Source: Pseudomonadota bacterium
Lineage (GTDB): Bacteria; Myxococcota; Myxococcia; Myxococcales; Myxococcaceae
NCBI GenBank assembly: GCA_023423535.1
Contig: JAFAFL010000094.1
Location: forward strand, 118,580-182,579
Direction of reading: 5' to 3'
Length of the DNA: 64,000 nucleotides
The first letter of the stretch is position 1; every line of letters starts with the position of its first letter. The notes under the pieces were generated by a model. It searched no databases. It had not been told where the DNA came from and saw only the letters and a program-made list of their open reading frames with translations. A program made the position numbers and the translations under genes. Of this stretch, positions 52,749-61,629 are shown piece after piece.

Positions 52749-54215
52749 TCACGCAGTGACCTTCCACTGCGTGCCCGCCGGCGTGTCCATGATCTCCACG
52801 CCGAGCTCCTTCATCTTTCCGCGCAGCTCGTCGGCGCGCGCGAAGTCCTTCGCCTTCCGCGCCTCGTTCCTCTGCTCGATCAACGACTCGACCTGCGCCG
52901 GATCGATCCCGCGCTGCGCCACCAGCCGGTCCCGTCGCCGCAGGAGCCACGCTGCCGGATCGCTCTCCAGCACGCCGAGCACGGATGCGATCTTCCTCAC
53001 GTCCGCGCGCAGCGCCTGCAGCGTCCGTCCGACCATCGGCTTGTCCTTCACCGGCGGCTTGTCGAGCAGCTCGTTCATCGCCGCGAACGACGACGACACC
53101 GCAGCCAGCGCACCCGGCACGTTGAAGTCGTCGTCCATCGCCTCTTCGAACGCGCGCAGGTGCTGCTCGGGCTCGCCGTGCAGCGGCCCCGCGGCGAACT
53201 CCCTGCCGCCCACGCGCTCGTCCACGCGGCGCAGCGTCTCGTAGAAGTACTCGAGCCGCGTCTCCGAATCGCTCAGCGACTTGTCGCCGAAGCTCAACGG
53301 GTTCCGGTAGTGCGTGGAGACGAAGTAGAGCCGCAGCGCCTCGCCGTCCACGCGCTGCAATGCATCGCGCAGGCGCACCACGTTCCCGAGGCTCTTGGAC
53401 ATCTTCGCGCCCTCGAGATCGAGGAACCCGCAGTGCATCCAATACCGGCAGAAGGTGTGCCCGGTGGCCGCCTCGCTCTGCGCGATCTCGTTCTCGTGGT
53501 GGGGGAAGATGAGGTCCAGCCCGCCGCCGTGCAGATCGAAGTCGTCGCCGAGGTACTTCGCGCTCATCGCCGAGCACTCGATGTGCCAGCCCGGCCGGCC
53601 CTTGCCCCACGGCGAATCCCACGACGGCTCGCCCGGCTTCGCCGCCTTCCACAGCGCGAAGTCGAGCGGCTCGCGCTTCTGCTCGCCCGGCGCCACCCGC
53701 TCACCGGCGCGCATGTCGTCGAGGTTCCGCTTCGACAGCTTCGCGTACTGCGGATAGCGCGAGACCTGGAAGTACACGTCGCCCTGCGACTCGTAGGCGA
53801 CGCCGCGCTCCACCAGCGCGCCGATGATCCCGATGATCTCCGCGATGTGCTCGCTCACCTTCGGCGAGACGTCCGGCTCGAGCAGGTGCAGCCCCTTCGC
53901 GTCCTCGGCGAACGCGTCGATGAAGCGCTGCGCCAGGGCCACCGGGGCCTCGCCGGTCTCCGCCGCGGCCTTGATGATCTTGTCGTCCACGTCGGTGAAG
54001 TTGCGGACGTAGTCGACCCGGTAGCCGCGGTGACGCAGGTAGCGCACCACCACGTCGAACGCGGTGAAGGTCCGCGCGTTGCCGATGTGCACGTAGCTGT
54101 AGACCGTGGGCCCGCACACGTACATCCGGACCCGCCCCGGCTCGCGCGTCTGGAGCGGCTCCTTCTGATTCGTGAGAGTATTGAAAACGGTGATGGGCGG
54201 GGGCGGGGGCGCCAA
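52749..54215 (-). CDS. cysS: Cysteinyl-tRNA synthetase
   Basis: This 488-residue class I synthetase charges tRNA-Cys. Marks are MYVCGPTVYSYVHIGNARTF (zinc Cys and HIGH), WHIECSAMS (zinc Cys), LIFPHHENE (zinc His), and KMSKS. The most probable start is TTG 54215 after AGGAGG (short spacing), preceding the family's opening phrase ITVFNTLTNQKEPL; no ATG lies near the family start and the reading frame open upstream is antisense to the FHA gene. Confidence 0.95.
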   Translation of the reverse strand: MAPPPPPITVFNTLTNQKEPLQTREPGRVRMYVCGPTVYSYVHIGNARTFTAFDVVVRYLRHRGYRVDYVRNFTDVDDKIIKAAAETGEAPVALAQRFIDAFAEDAKGLHLLEPDVSPKVSEHIAEIIGIIGALVERGVAYESQGDVYFQVSRYPQYAKLSKRNLDDMRAGERVAPGEQKREPLDFALWKAAKPGEPSWDSPWGKGRPGWHIECSAMSAKYLGDDFDLHGGGLDLIFPHHENEIAQSEAATGHTFCRYWMHCGFLDLEGAKMSKSLGNVVRLRDALQRVDGEALRLYFVSTHYRNPLSFGDKSLSDSETRLEYFYETLRRVDERVGGREFAAGPLHGEPEQHLRAFEEAMDDDFNVPGALAAVSSSFAAMNELLDKPPVKDKPMVGRTLQALRADVRKIASVLGVLESDPAAWLLRRRDRLVAQRGIDPAQVESLIEQRNEARKAKDFARADELRGKMKELGVEIMDTPAGTQWKVTA

Positions 54216-54287
54216 AGGTCCTCCTGAGACAAAGGGGCGCGGACTGTAACGCAACTTTCCCTCCCTCCGAGGCGACAAAGGAGAGAC

Positions 54288-55976
54288 ATGGCACCTCCGC
54301 CGAAGCCCAAAGGCCCCCGCGTTCGTCCGCCCTCTCCGGGCGGTCCCACGGCGCCGCCGAGGCGCCATCCCACGCTCGAGCTCCCCTTCAGCGACGACGA
54401 GGTCCTCCACGAGGACGACCCGCGTCCGCAGCGCGTGCCCCAGTACCCCGCCGAGGCCCTCCCCGCCCGCCGCGCCGCACCGCGCAAGCAGGAGGAGGCC
54501 ATCCCCACCAAGGTCTACGACTTCTCCTCCGAAGACGAGGAGCTCGCGGCGCCATGGGACGCGGGCAAGGACCGCGGCGAGTACAAGCCGGCGTTCCTCT
54601 ACGTGGAGAAGGGCCCAGGTCAGGGACAGCTGGTGCCGGTGCCGCAGGGGCCCATGGTCATCGGCCGCGCGAGCGTCTCGGAGTTGCGGCTGCAGCACCC
54701 GTCGGTCAGCCGGCGTCACGCGCAGCTGACGCGGCTCGGCGAGCGCTTCTACCTGAAGGACCTCGGCTCCCAGAACGCGACCTTCGTCAACCGCGTGCGC
54801 CTCGAGGCGGAGGTGGAGATCTACCCGGGCGACCTGCTGCAGGTGGGCTCGGCGACGATCAAGCTGCGCGGGCCCGCGGAGCAGGTGCCCGCGGACACGC
54901 GCAAGAAGCTCGACAAGGTGCAGTCCGCCGCGCGCAAGAGCGGGCCGAAGCCGCAGGCGGTCCGGACGCAGCCGCACGCCATCCCCGCTGGAGTCGGCGG
55001 GCGCCGGAACACCGCGCTGCTCGCGGTGGCGTGTGTGGGCATCGGCGTGGGGCTCGCGGCGATCGCGCTTTTGGCGTGGAAGGTCCTGCAGCCGGGCCCG
55101 ACGTACCAGGCGCTCGCGCAGGGCGGTGACGTGCAGGTGGAGGCCTCCCAGCCGACCGTCGCCGCCGCGCTCTCCGCCGAGGAGCGCGTCAACGAGCGCA
55201 TCGCGCAGCAGATGGAGAAGTCGCAGCCCTCCGCGGCCGCCGCCCCTGCAGCGCAGCCTTCCGGCGCCTCGACGAAGTCCGCGGCGAAGCCCGCCGCCGC
55301 CACCCGTGCCGCTTCGCCCGCGCCGGCTCCCGCGCCTCGCAAGACCGAGCCCGCCCCCACGCGCACCGTCGCCGCCGCCGCACCGGCAACCGCAGCGCCG
55401 GCGAAGAGCGCCCCGAGCAAGACGGAGATCCTCAAGCTCTACGAAGCGGGTGACGTGTCCGGCGCGATCGCTGCGGCGAAGCAGGCCGGGGACGCGGACC
55501 TCGCGCGGAAGCTGACCGAGTTTCAGACCGCCTCCGCCGCGGGCGATCGCGGGATGAAGGCGAACGACGCCGGCGCCGCGGTGGCCGGCTACAAGCGCGC
55601 GCTGGCGGTGGACGAGACGATCAGCGGCGGCTGGGGAACGCACGGGCCGCTGATCTCGAAGAAGCTCGGGCAGATCTACGCGCAGTACGGCCAGCACCTG
55701 ATGAGCAAGGGCGAGACCGACGCCGCGCAGACCGCCTTCCGCGAGTCGCTGAAGTACGACCCGCAGAACGCCTCCGCGAAGTCGGGCCTCGCCGGTGTCG
55801 CGAGCGGGGCCGCGCCGAAGGGTCGCGCCGCCGCCATCGACGACGCGTGGGGCGACGAGGAGCCCGTCCCCGCGACCGCTTCCACGAAGAGCACGAAGCC
55901 CGCGGCCGCGGCCGCGAAGAAGCCTGCCGCCGAAGAGGACCGGAAGAGCTCTCTGGACGAGGCCTGGGGCGATTAG
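54288..55976 (+). CDS. FHA-domain membrane protein with C-terminal TPR-like region
   Basis: This 562-residue protein has a Pro-rich N-terminus, a forkhead-associated phosphothreonine-binding domain (about 103-195: VIGRASVSELRLQHPSVSRRHAQL ... NATFVNRVRL, with the Gly-Arg, Ser and Asn binding residues), one membrane helix (242-264), a long Ala/Pro/Lys-rich spacer, and a TPR-like helical part (about 378-505, ASAKSGLAG end). It ends with two near-identical acidic units, IDDAWGDEE and LDEAWGD, which are unexplained. It should read out Ser/Thr-kinase signalling at the membrane. Divergent from cysS with 72 bases between. Confidence 0.85.
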   Translation: MAPPPKPKGPRVRPPSPGGPTAPPRRHPTLELPFSDDEVLHEDDPRPQRVPQYPAEALPARRAAPRKQEEAIPTKVYDFSSEDEELAAPWDAGKDRGEYKPAFLYVEKGPGQGQLVPVPQGPMVIGRASVSELRLQHPSVSRRHAQLTRLGERFYLKDLGSQNATFVNRVRLEAEVEIYPGDLLQVGSATIKLRGPAEQVPADTRKKLDKVQSAARKSGPKPQAVRTQPHAIPAGVGGRRNTALLAVACVGIGVGLAAIALLAWKVLQPGPTYQALAQGGDVQVEASQPTVAAALSAEERVNERIAQQMEKSQPSAAAAPAAQPSGASTKSAAKPAAATRAASPAPAPAPRKTEPAPTRTVAAAAPATAAPAKSAPSKTEILKLYEAGDVSGAIAAAKQAGDADLARKLTEFQTASAAGDRGMKANDAGAAVAGYKRALAVDETISGGWGTHGPLISKKLGQIYAQYGQHLMSKGETDAAQTAFRESLKYDPQNASAKSGLAGVASGAAPKGRAAAIDDAWGDEEPVPATASTKSTKPAAAAAKKPAAEEDRKSSLDEAWGD

Positions 55977-55985
55977 CTCAAGGCT

Positions 55986-56669
55986 CTAGGCGCGCCTGCG
56001 TGACGCGAGGTCCCGCAGCCCGAGCCACACGTTGAGCATCACGAAGGTGAAGAGGAACAGCGCCAGCGCGACAGAGCCCCAGTCGCGTCGGGGCGCCTCC
56101 TTCGCCAGCAGCAGCCAGAGCTTGCCGTCCTGCGGCTTCATCCCCTCGGCGTGGCGCTGGCGCTCGAAGGCCGGGCGGAAGAGTGAAGGCGCGTCGCTCT
56201 CGGAGAGCAGCCGCCCCTGCACCGCGAACGGACGCTGATCCACCGGCGAGGGCGGACGGTTCTGCGGCCAGTCCTCGCTGGGCAGCGCCTCGCGGTGCAC
56301 GAGCACCGGCGTCCCCTGCAGCCCCACCGTCACCCGGACCTCGTCTCCCGAGTGGCGCGAGAAGACGCCCACGAAGGTCGGCGTCCCCTGGATCTGCGCG
56401 TACCGGTTCGAGCGCAGGTTCTCCCACTTGTAGTCGCCCGCGCCGCCGAGGTTCAGCGGCTCGGTGGGCGAGAAGAAGTAGGCCAGCTCCCGGTCCAGCC
56501 GCTGCCAGCCGAAGAGCGCCACCGCGAGCAGGATCGCCGCCAGCGCGGTGGGCCACCGGATGCCCAGCGTCCGCCTGCGCGAGACGCCCTCCTCCAGCGC
56601 GCGGATGACCTCTTCGCGCTCCTCGGCGACCGTCTGCGTCTGCTGCGGCTCGTTGGCGGGAGGGTTCAT
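55986..56669 (-). CDS. Membrane protein with two transmembrane helices
   Basis: A 227-residue protein with a soluble Glu-rich N-terminus, a first membrane helix (about 40-56), a periplasmic middle region (about 60-190, including GTPTFVGVFSRHSGDEVRVTVGLQG and a Pro-rich HREALPSEDWPQ), and a second helix near the C-terminus (about 199-218) followed by RRRA. I recognise no family. It shares an end region with the FHA gene and starts 96 bases beyond cdnL on the same strand, past a terminator. Confidence 0.75.
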   Translation of the reverse strand: MNPPANEPQQTQTVAEEREEVIRALEEGVSRRRTLGIRWPTALAAILLAVALFGWQRLDRELAYFFSPTEPLNLGGAGDYKWENLRSNRYAQIQGTPTFVGVFSRHSGDEVRVTVGLQGTPVLVHREALPSEDWPQNRPPSPVDQRPFAVQGRLLSESDAPSLFRPAFERQRHAEGMKPQDGKLWLLLAKEAPRRDWGSVALALFLFTFVMLNVWLGLRDLASRRRA

Positions 56670-56692
56670 GGCGCGGGCAGTGGGCGGTGACG

Positions 56693-56741
56693 GGAAAAGA
56701 CAAAAGGCCCCGGTCCACGCACGGATGCGGGACGGGGGCCT
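56693..56741 (-). terminator. Rho-independent terminator after cdnL
   Basis: On the minus strand a 12-base stem (AGGCCCCCGTCC and GGACCGGGGCCT, one mismatch) with a 13-base loop is followed by TTTGTCTTTT. It lies 24 bases past the cdnL stop. Confidence 0.85.
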
Positions 56742-56765
56742 CTTACACGCCCGGGGGCGCGAACG

Positions 56766-57263
56766 TCAGCCAGCGATGTTGAAGATCTTCTTCAGGTCCG
56801 CCTCGATCTCGTCCTCGGTGCACTCCTTGGCGAGCGAGAGCTCCTTGATCAGCAGCGACCGCGCCGTGTCGAGCATCTTGCGCTCGCCGAACGAGAGGTC
56901 CTTGTCCCCCTTGAGGAGGTAGAGGTCGCGCAGCACTTCCGCGATCTCGAAGACGGAGCCCGTCTTGATCTTCTCCATGTACTCCCGGTAGCGCCGGTTC
57001 CAGGTGGTGGAGTCCACCGAGATGTCCTTCTCCCGGAGGATGGCGTAGACCTGCTTCACGTCCTCCTCGGAGATGATCTCGCGCAGGCCGACGGAGCCGA
57101 CCTTGTTGATCGGGATCATGATCCGCATCCCGTTCTCCAGGATCCGCAGCACGTAGAAGCTCTGGCGCTGGCCGGCGACCTCCGTGTGCTCGATGCCCAT
57201 CACCTCGCCGACACCCTGGCCGGGGTACACCGCCTTGTCACCGGTCTTGAAGCTGGTCTGCAC
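56766..57263 (-). CDS. cdnL: CdnL/CarD-family RNA polymerase-binding regulator
   Basis: This 165-residue protein is a CarD_CdnL_TRCF protein: an N-terminal RNA-polymerase beta-subunit-binding Tudor-like domain (FKTGDKAVYPGQGVGEVMGIEHTEVAGQRQSFYVLRI) and a C-terminal all-helical domain (EEDVKQVYAILREKDISVDSTTWNRRYREYMEKIKTG). No high-mobility-group-like tail follows, so it is the shorter CdnL type, not the longer CarD. In myxobacteria CdnL stabilises promoter open complexes, including at rRNA promoters. GTG 57263 has AGGAGG 9 bases upstream. It is the first gene after a strong-looking promoter and has its own terminator. Confidence 0.95.
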   Translation of the reverse strand: MQTSFKTGDKAVYPGQGVGEVMGIEHTEVAGQRQSFYVLRILENGMRIMIPINKVGSVGLREIISEEDVKQVYAILREKDISVDSTTWNRRYREYMEKIKTGSVFEIAEVLRDLYLLKGDKDLSFGERKMLDTARSLLIKELSLAKECTEDEIEADLKKIFNIAG

Positions 57264-57321
57264 TTGCTGCTGCCTCCTGGAGCGGGGGGACCATCCCGTA
57301 AACGCGCGGGAAAGCTGGCCT

Positions 57322-57350
57322 CTCATACCATAACTTACATGCTTTCGCAA
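57322..57350 (-). promoter_or_regulatory. Probable cdnL promoter
   Basis: On the minus strand, TTGCGA (57350-57345) and TATGAG (57327-57322) are 17 bases apart; the -10 is preceded by TGG, an extended-minus-10 form. The -10 lies about 60 bases before the GTG of cdnL. Fits a vegetative promoter at four of six positions in each box. Confidence 0.5.
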
Positions 57351-57360
57351 TCATTCGGGG

Positions 57361-57390
57361 TTGACCCCCGAAGGTGCGTCCGAGTACGCT
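57361..57390 (+). promoter_or_regulatory. Possible comEC promoter
   Basis: TTGACC (57361-57366) and TACGCT (57385-57390) with an 18-base spacer, about 67 bases before ATG 57457. The -35 is good; the -10 is poor. Confidence 0.3.
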
Positions 57391-57456
57391 GCTGTCTTTT
57401 CGTGTAGGCGCCAGCCGGGTTGCGCGGCTGGGCCTTGGGGCGGATGGGGGTGGTGA

Positions 57457-59955
57457 ATGGTGGACCGTCGGTTCTCCTGGCTGGAGCTCGCTGCTCGTCC
57501 GGCCCTGTTTCCTGCGCTGCTCTTCGCGCTCGGGGCGCTACTGGGGCCCCAACCTCTCTTCTCCGGAACGATATTCCTCGGCGCGGCCTGCCTCGCGGGG
57601 CTGGTCGGCATGCTTCTGAGGAGGCGAACAGGCGGGCACCTGCTCGTCCTGCTGGGCTTCCTCCTGGCCGGCCTCGGCCTCTCTTCCCTTGAGGCCGACA
57701 TCCGGGGGCCACCAGACCTGCTCCAGGGACGCAGCGCGGTGGTGGTCGAAGCCGAGGTGACCTCCGTCTCCCGCTTCCCCGACGGCGCGCGCCTGGACGT
57801 GGCGGTGACCCGGCTGTGGCCCGCCAACGAAGGCGCCCAGCAGGTCGCGCCGGGCGTCCCGGTCCGCTTCGGCGCGAGGCTCTACGGCCGCGGCGAAGGC
57901 TGGACTGTCCCCGAGCCCGGTCAACGCCTGCGCGTGCCGGTCACCCTCAAGCCGCTCGAGCCTCCCCTCAACCCGGGCCAGCCGGACTTCCGCGACAAGT
58001 GGCTGCGCCGGGGCGTGGTGGTGACCGGCGGCTTCGACCCGCGGCGAATGGTCGTGCTCACTGCGCCGGCGCCGCATCGCACCTGGCAGACGGAGACCCA
58101 CGCGGCGCTGGCGGAGCGGGTCCGCGCGCTCTCCCCCACGCCGGAGGCCGCCGCGCTCTACCTCACCCTCGCCGCCGGCCTTCGCGCGGAGCTGGGCGAC
58201 GACCTCGAGGAGCGCTTCAGCGCCAGTGGGCTCGCGCACGTGCTCTCGGTGAGCGGGCTCCACGTGGCGATCCTCGCGGTGCTGCTGCTTCGGGTCTTGC
58301 GGTCGCTGCTCGCTCGCGTGGGTCCCCTGGCGAGGCGCATGGACGTGCGACGGGTGGCGGCGCCCCTCGCGGTGCCGCTGATGTGGGGCTACGTGGCCTT
58401 CACCGGCTGGCAGATGCCGGCGGTGCGCTCGGCGGTGATGGCGACCGCGGTGCTCCTCGGGCTGGCGCTGTGGCGGCGCGCGGACGGGGTGAACGGGCTC
58501 GCGCTGGCGGCGATGGCGCTGGTGGCGTGGGACCCGGCCTCGGTTGCGGACCTCTCCACGAGGCTGTCGTTCCTCGCGGTGGCGAGCCTGCTGGTGGTCA
58601 CGCCCGCCCTTCGGAAGCTGGTGCCCGTCCCCTCCCCCACGCCCGGGCTGAGCGGTTGGCGCCGTCGTCTGGCGGAGCTGCGCGAGAACGTGATCGGCGT
58701 CTTCTGCGGCAGCGCGGCGGTGACGATGTCCTCGGCGCCGCTCATCGCGCACGTGTTCCAGCGCTTGAGCTTCGCGGGGCTCGTCTCGAACGTGGTGTGC
58801 CTGCCGCTGTGCGGGCTGCTGACGGTGCTCGCGGCGGGCGGGGCGGGCCTCTTCGTGATCGAGCCAGTGCTGGCGACGCCGGTCCTCTGGGCCGGCGCCT
58901 GGGCCTCGCAGGCGCTCCTGTGGGCGGTGGACTTCTTTGCCGCGATGCCGGGCGCGACGGTGCGGGTGGCGTCCTTCGGCGTCTGGGCGGGAAGCCTGTT
59001 TCTCGTCGGCCTCTTCGCGTGGGCGGTGTTCCGGGACCGCCTGCGCTGGGTGGGCATCGCCGCGCCGGCGGCGCTGGTGCTGGGGATCGCGGTGCCGCGC
59101 CTGGCGCACGAGCCCGGCCTCTCGGTGACGTTCCTCGGGGTGGGCCACGGAGACGCGGTGGTCCTCAGCTCGCGAGGCCATCACGCGCTGGTGGACGCCG
59201 GCGGGAGCGTGGGCGGCGTGGACACCGGGCGGCGCTACGTCCTGCCCTACCTGCGGGACCGGCGCATCGAGCGCTTCGACCTCGCGGTGCTCTCCCACCC
59301 GCACGCGGACCACGCGCTGGGGATGATCTCCACGCTGGAGGCGGTGCCCGCTGGAAGGTTCTGGCACGCGGCGGGCGAGGCGGACGCGGTGCTGACGAAG
59401 GCGGTACGCGAGGCCGCGGTGCGAGGCGGCGCACAGGTGGAGGAGGTCGAGGCCGGTCACGCGCCGCTGAAGCTCGGCGAGGCGACCGTGGAGGTTCTCT
59501 GGCCGCCGGCGGACCGGATTCTCCTGGAGGGGACGAACGACCGGAGCGTGGTCCTCCGCGTGCGGCACGGCGCGGTGACGTTCCTTCTCGCCGGAGACAT
59601 CGAGGAGGCTGCCGAAGAGGCGCTCGAGCCCGGGCCGGTGACGGTGGTGAAGGCGCCGCACCACGGCTCGAAGACCTCTTCGACCGACGAGTTCGTCGAG
59701 AAGCTCCGGCCGAAGATCGCGGTGTTCTGCGTCGGGCGGCACCACCGCTGGAACTTCCCCGACGAGGGCGTGGTGGAGAGGTACCGCGACGTCGGCAGCC
59801 AGTGCTACCGGACCGACCGGCACGGCGCGGTCACGGTGGAGAGCGACGGGCGCGACGTGAAGGTGCGGACGTTCCTGCGGCCAGGCGGGCAGGCGGAGGA
59901 GACGGGCGTTGCGGCGGTGGCCGCGCGTCCCCACCCTGATGCCGATGATCCATGA
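57457..59955 (+). CDS. comEC: ComEC/Rec2 DNA internalisation protein
   Basis: An 832-residue polytopic protein: an N-terminal membrane/OB-like part (about 15-180), the competence channel (about 225-500, with FSASGLAHVLSVSGLHVAIL and many helices), then a cytosolic or periplasmic metallo-beta-lactamase domain (about 550-800: VTFLGVGHGDAVVL, VLSHPHADHALGM, LLAGDIEEAAEEAL, VKAPHHGSKTSS). This is the full ComEC arrangement used for transport of single-stranded DNA. Start at ATG 57457, after GGGGGTGGTGA. Suggests natural transformability. Its end overlaps the next small gene by 11 bases. Confidence 0.93.
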   Translation: MVDRRFSWLELAARPALFPALLFALGALLGPQPLFSGTIFLGAACLAGLVGMLLRRRTGGHLLVLLGFLLAGLGLSSLEADIRGPPDLLQGRSAVVVEAEVTSVSRFPDGARLDVAVTRLWPANEGAQQVAPGVPVRFGARLYGRGEGWTVPEPGQRLRVPVTLKPLEPPLNPGQPDFRDKWLRRGVVVTGGFDPRRMVVLTAPAPHRTWQTETHAALAERVRALSPTPEAAALYLTLAAGLRAELGDDLEERFSASGLAHVLSVSGLHVAILAVLLLRVLRSLLARVGPLARRMDVRRVAAPLAVPLMWGYVAFTGWQMPAVRSAVMATAVLLGLALWRRADGVNGLALAAMALVAWDPASVADLSTRLSFLAVASLLVVTPALRKLVPVPSPTPGLSGWRRRLAELRENVIGVFCGSAAVTMSSAPLIAHVFQRLSFAGLVSNVVCLPLCGLLTVLAAGGAGLFVIEPVLATPVLWAGAWASQALLWAVDFFAAMPGATVRVASFGVWAGSLFLVGLFAWAVFRDRLRWVGIAAPAALVLGIAVPRLAHEPGLSVTFLGVGHGDAVVLSSRGHHALVDAGGSVGGVDTGRRYVLPYLRDRRIERFDLAVLSHPHADHALGMISTLEAVPAGRFWHAAGEADAVLTKAVREAAVRGGAQVEEVEAGHAPLKLGEATVEVLWPPADRILLEGTNDRSVVLRVRHGAVTFLLAGDIEEAAEEALEPGPVTVVKAPHHGSKTSSTDEFVEKLRPKIAVFCVGRHHRWNFPDEGVVERYRDVGSQCYRTDRHGAVTVESDGRDVKVRTFLRPGGQAEETGVAAVAARPHPDADDP

Positions 59956-60205
59956 AGGGCTGGACCTCAAGGAGCTGGCGGAAGAGCTCGCGCACAAGCT
60001 GCGGCGCTACCCGCCTCACGGATACCTGCGCGGCAAGTCGCTGATGCGCGACGTGCTGGTGGCGGAGAACCAGTTCTCGCAGCTGGAGGCGGAGGAGCTG
60101 ATCGACACCATGGAGCTGCAGGGCTACCTGCACTTCCTCGGCGATCCCACCGAACGCTCCCACGCGAGCGACACCACGTGGGAGATCGAGCCGCGCGAGC
60201 CCTGA
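59945..60205 (+). CDS. Small conserved-looking protein after comEC
   Basis: This 86-residue soluble protein has a clear helical core (DLKELAEELAHKLRRYPPHGYLRGKSLMRDVLVAENQFSQLEAEELIDTMELQGYLHFLGD) and a charged tail. ATG 59945 was chosen because the helix begins there and it overlaps the comEC end; two in-frame ATGs lie upstream inside comEC. The motif RYPPHGYLRGKSLMRDV has no family I recognise. Possibly a winged-helix-like DNA-binding fold, but that is inference. Confidence 0.7.
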   Translation: MIHEGLDLKELAEELAHKLRRYPPHGYLRGKSLMRDVLVAENQFSQLEAEELIDTMELQGYLHFLGDPTERSHASDTTWEIEPREP

Positions 60206-60219
60206 GGCTGAGGCAGGAG

Positions 60220-61500
60220 CTACTCCCCGAAGACGAGCCAGCCGAAACGCGGCAGGTGGTGGAAGTCGCCCACGAAGAGGGGCGAGAAGCTCTGCCCCTC
60301 GACGCCGCGGCGGTTCGGATGCTCGAGCCGGTAGAGGTTGAAGCGCCAGCGGTCGCCGGGCCTGGGCGGGTTGTTCGGCAGCTCCGCCAGGGGCCCGTAG
60401 GGGATGCGCAGCTCCACCGTCCAGCGCCCGTCGCGGTCGGAGGGATCGTCGAGGGTGCCCTGCACCTTCACCGCGGAGGTCATCTGCGAGTCCCACTTCA
60501 TCGCGGTGGGCAGGTCCGAGCGCCTCGCGACGAAGTAGGCGTCGAAGTTCACGTTGTGCGGTGAGACCTGCAGTTCGTTGTAGGTGCGGCCGTCGCCGTT
60601 GGCGTCGATGAAAACCTCCACCACCTCCTCGTTGTAGATGGGGTCGTCGCGGTTCTTCAGCGTGCCCCAGATGTCGGGGTCCTCGGCGTCGAACGCCACG
60701 TACAGAGCAGCGTCGTCCCAGACGATACGCGCGGTGGTGCGCACCGAGGTCCGGCGGCCGTCGAAGCTGCCCGCCAGCGTGACTTCTTCCGCCTGCCTCC
60801 AGGCCTCGTCCGAGAGGTCGCCGTCGATCACCGGCGGCGTGCTGACCTTCCGCGTCTTGTAGACCGGCAGCGGCCGCCCGCCCTCGTCTGTGGAGGCCGA
60901 GGCGCCCGCCGCGCCTGCCGAGGTGAAGGTGGGGCCCCACACGCGGAGCTGGCCGTCGTGGAGGTTCTGCTGGTCCACCGGCATCCGCCCCGAGTCGTTC
61001 CAGAACCCGAGCACCAGCCGCGCGCCGGGCGGGGGCATGACCACCGTGTGCTCATCCACCACGATGCGACCCACCGGCCAGCGGTCCAGTGGCAGCGAGC
61101 CACCCGCGACCTCGTGATCCGCGTTGGCGATCATCCCGCCGCCGTTCGGGTCGATGACGTGGGTGAAGAAGCCGTAGCCGGAGGGCGGTGGGCGGAGGGC
61201 CTCGAAGAAGTGGCTGAGCCGGACGGGCTGCCCGGGCGCCGCGTTCGCCGGCTCCATCCGGCTGCCGTGGTAGCGCATCGTCCCGCCCGCCCAGGTGGCG
61301 CCGCTGCGGAAGGTGAGGTCGCCCGGAACCTCATCGATGACCCGCCCGGCCGGCGCCGTGTTCACCGCGGCCCCGGCGGCCTGCGTGGCGGGCGCTGTGG
61401 GCGCCTGGCGGCGCTTCGGACCGGCCTGTTCGTCCCGGCAGCCGGAGAGGGCGACGCCAGCGAGGAGCGCGACGAGGAGTGGGCGGCGAAGAGGACGCAT
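60220..61500 (-). CDS. Lipoprotein with CBM9-like domain
   Basis: A 426-residue predicted lipoprotein (lipobox ALSGC, Cys20). After a Pro/Ala-rich linker there is an N-terminal domain (about 55-200), then a carbohydrate-binding-module-9-like domain: VIDGDLSDEAWRQAEEVTLAGSF, ARIVWDDAALYVAFDAEDPDIWGT, EVVEVFIDANGDGRTYNELQVSPHNVNFDAYF, and RWTVELRIPYGPL. Such domains bind polysaccharide or glycan ends or act as sensors. Start ATG 61500 gives the tightest signal sequence; an ATG seven codons upstream is possible. It faces a small gene with a 14-base gap. Confidence 0.85.
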   Translation of the reverse strand: MRPLRRPLLVALLAGVALSGCRDEQAGPKRRQAPTAPATQAAGAAVNTAPAGRVIDEVPGDLTFRSGATWAGGTMRYHGSRMEPANAAPGQPVRLSHFFEALRPPPSGYGFFTHVIDPNGGGMIANADHEVAGGSLPLDRWPVGRIVVDEHTVVMPPPGARLVLGFWNDSGRMPVDQQNLHDGQLRVWGPTFTSAGAAGASASTDEGGRPLPVYKTRKVSTPPVIDGDLSDEAWRQAEEVTLAGSFDGRRTSVRTTARIVWDDAALYVAFDAEDPDIWGTLKNRDDPIYNEEVVEVFIDANGDGRTYNELQVSPHNVNFDAYFVARRSDLPTAMKWDSQMTSAVKVQGTLDDPSDRDGRWTVELRIPYGPLAELPNNPPRPGDRWRFNLYRLEHPNRRGVEGQSFSPLFVGDFHHLPRFGWLVFGE

Positions 61501-61629
61501 GGGGCGCGTTCTATCCGACATCCACGTCCGCGGACGGTCGTGTTTCGCGGTGGACGGGTGGCGGGGGGCGCTTTCACCAATGAATACCGCCCCTTGCGCG
61601 TGGCCCTGCCCTTGCTGCGCGCCTCGCCC

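Noticed and set aside
54216..55697. An open frame extending cysS to the right by nearly 500 codons
   Set aside because: It is antisense to the FHA gene, has no similarity to synthetase N-termini, and the family start phrase is near 54200.
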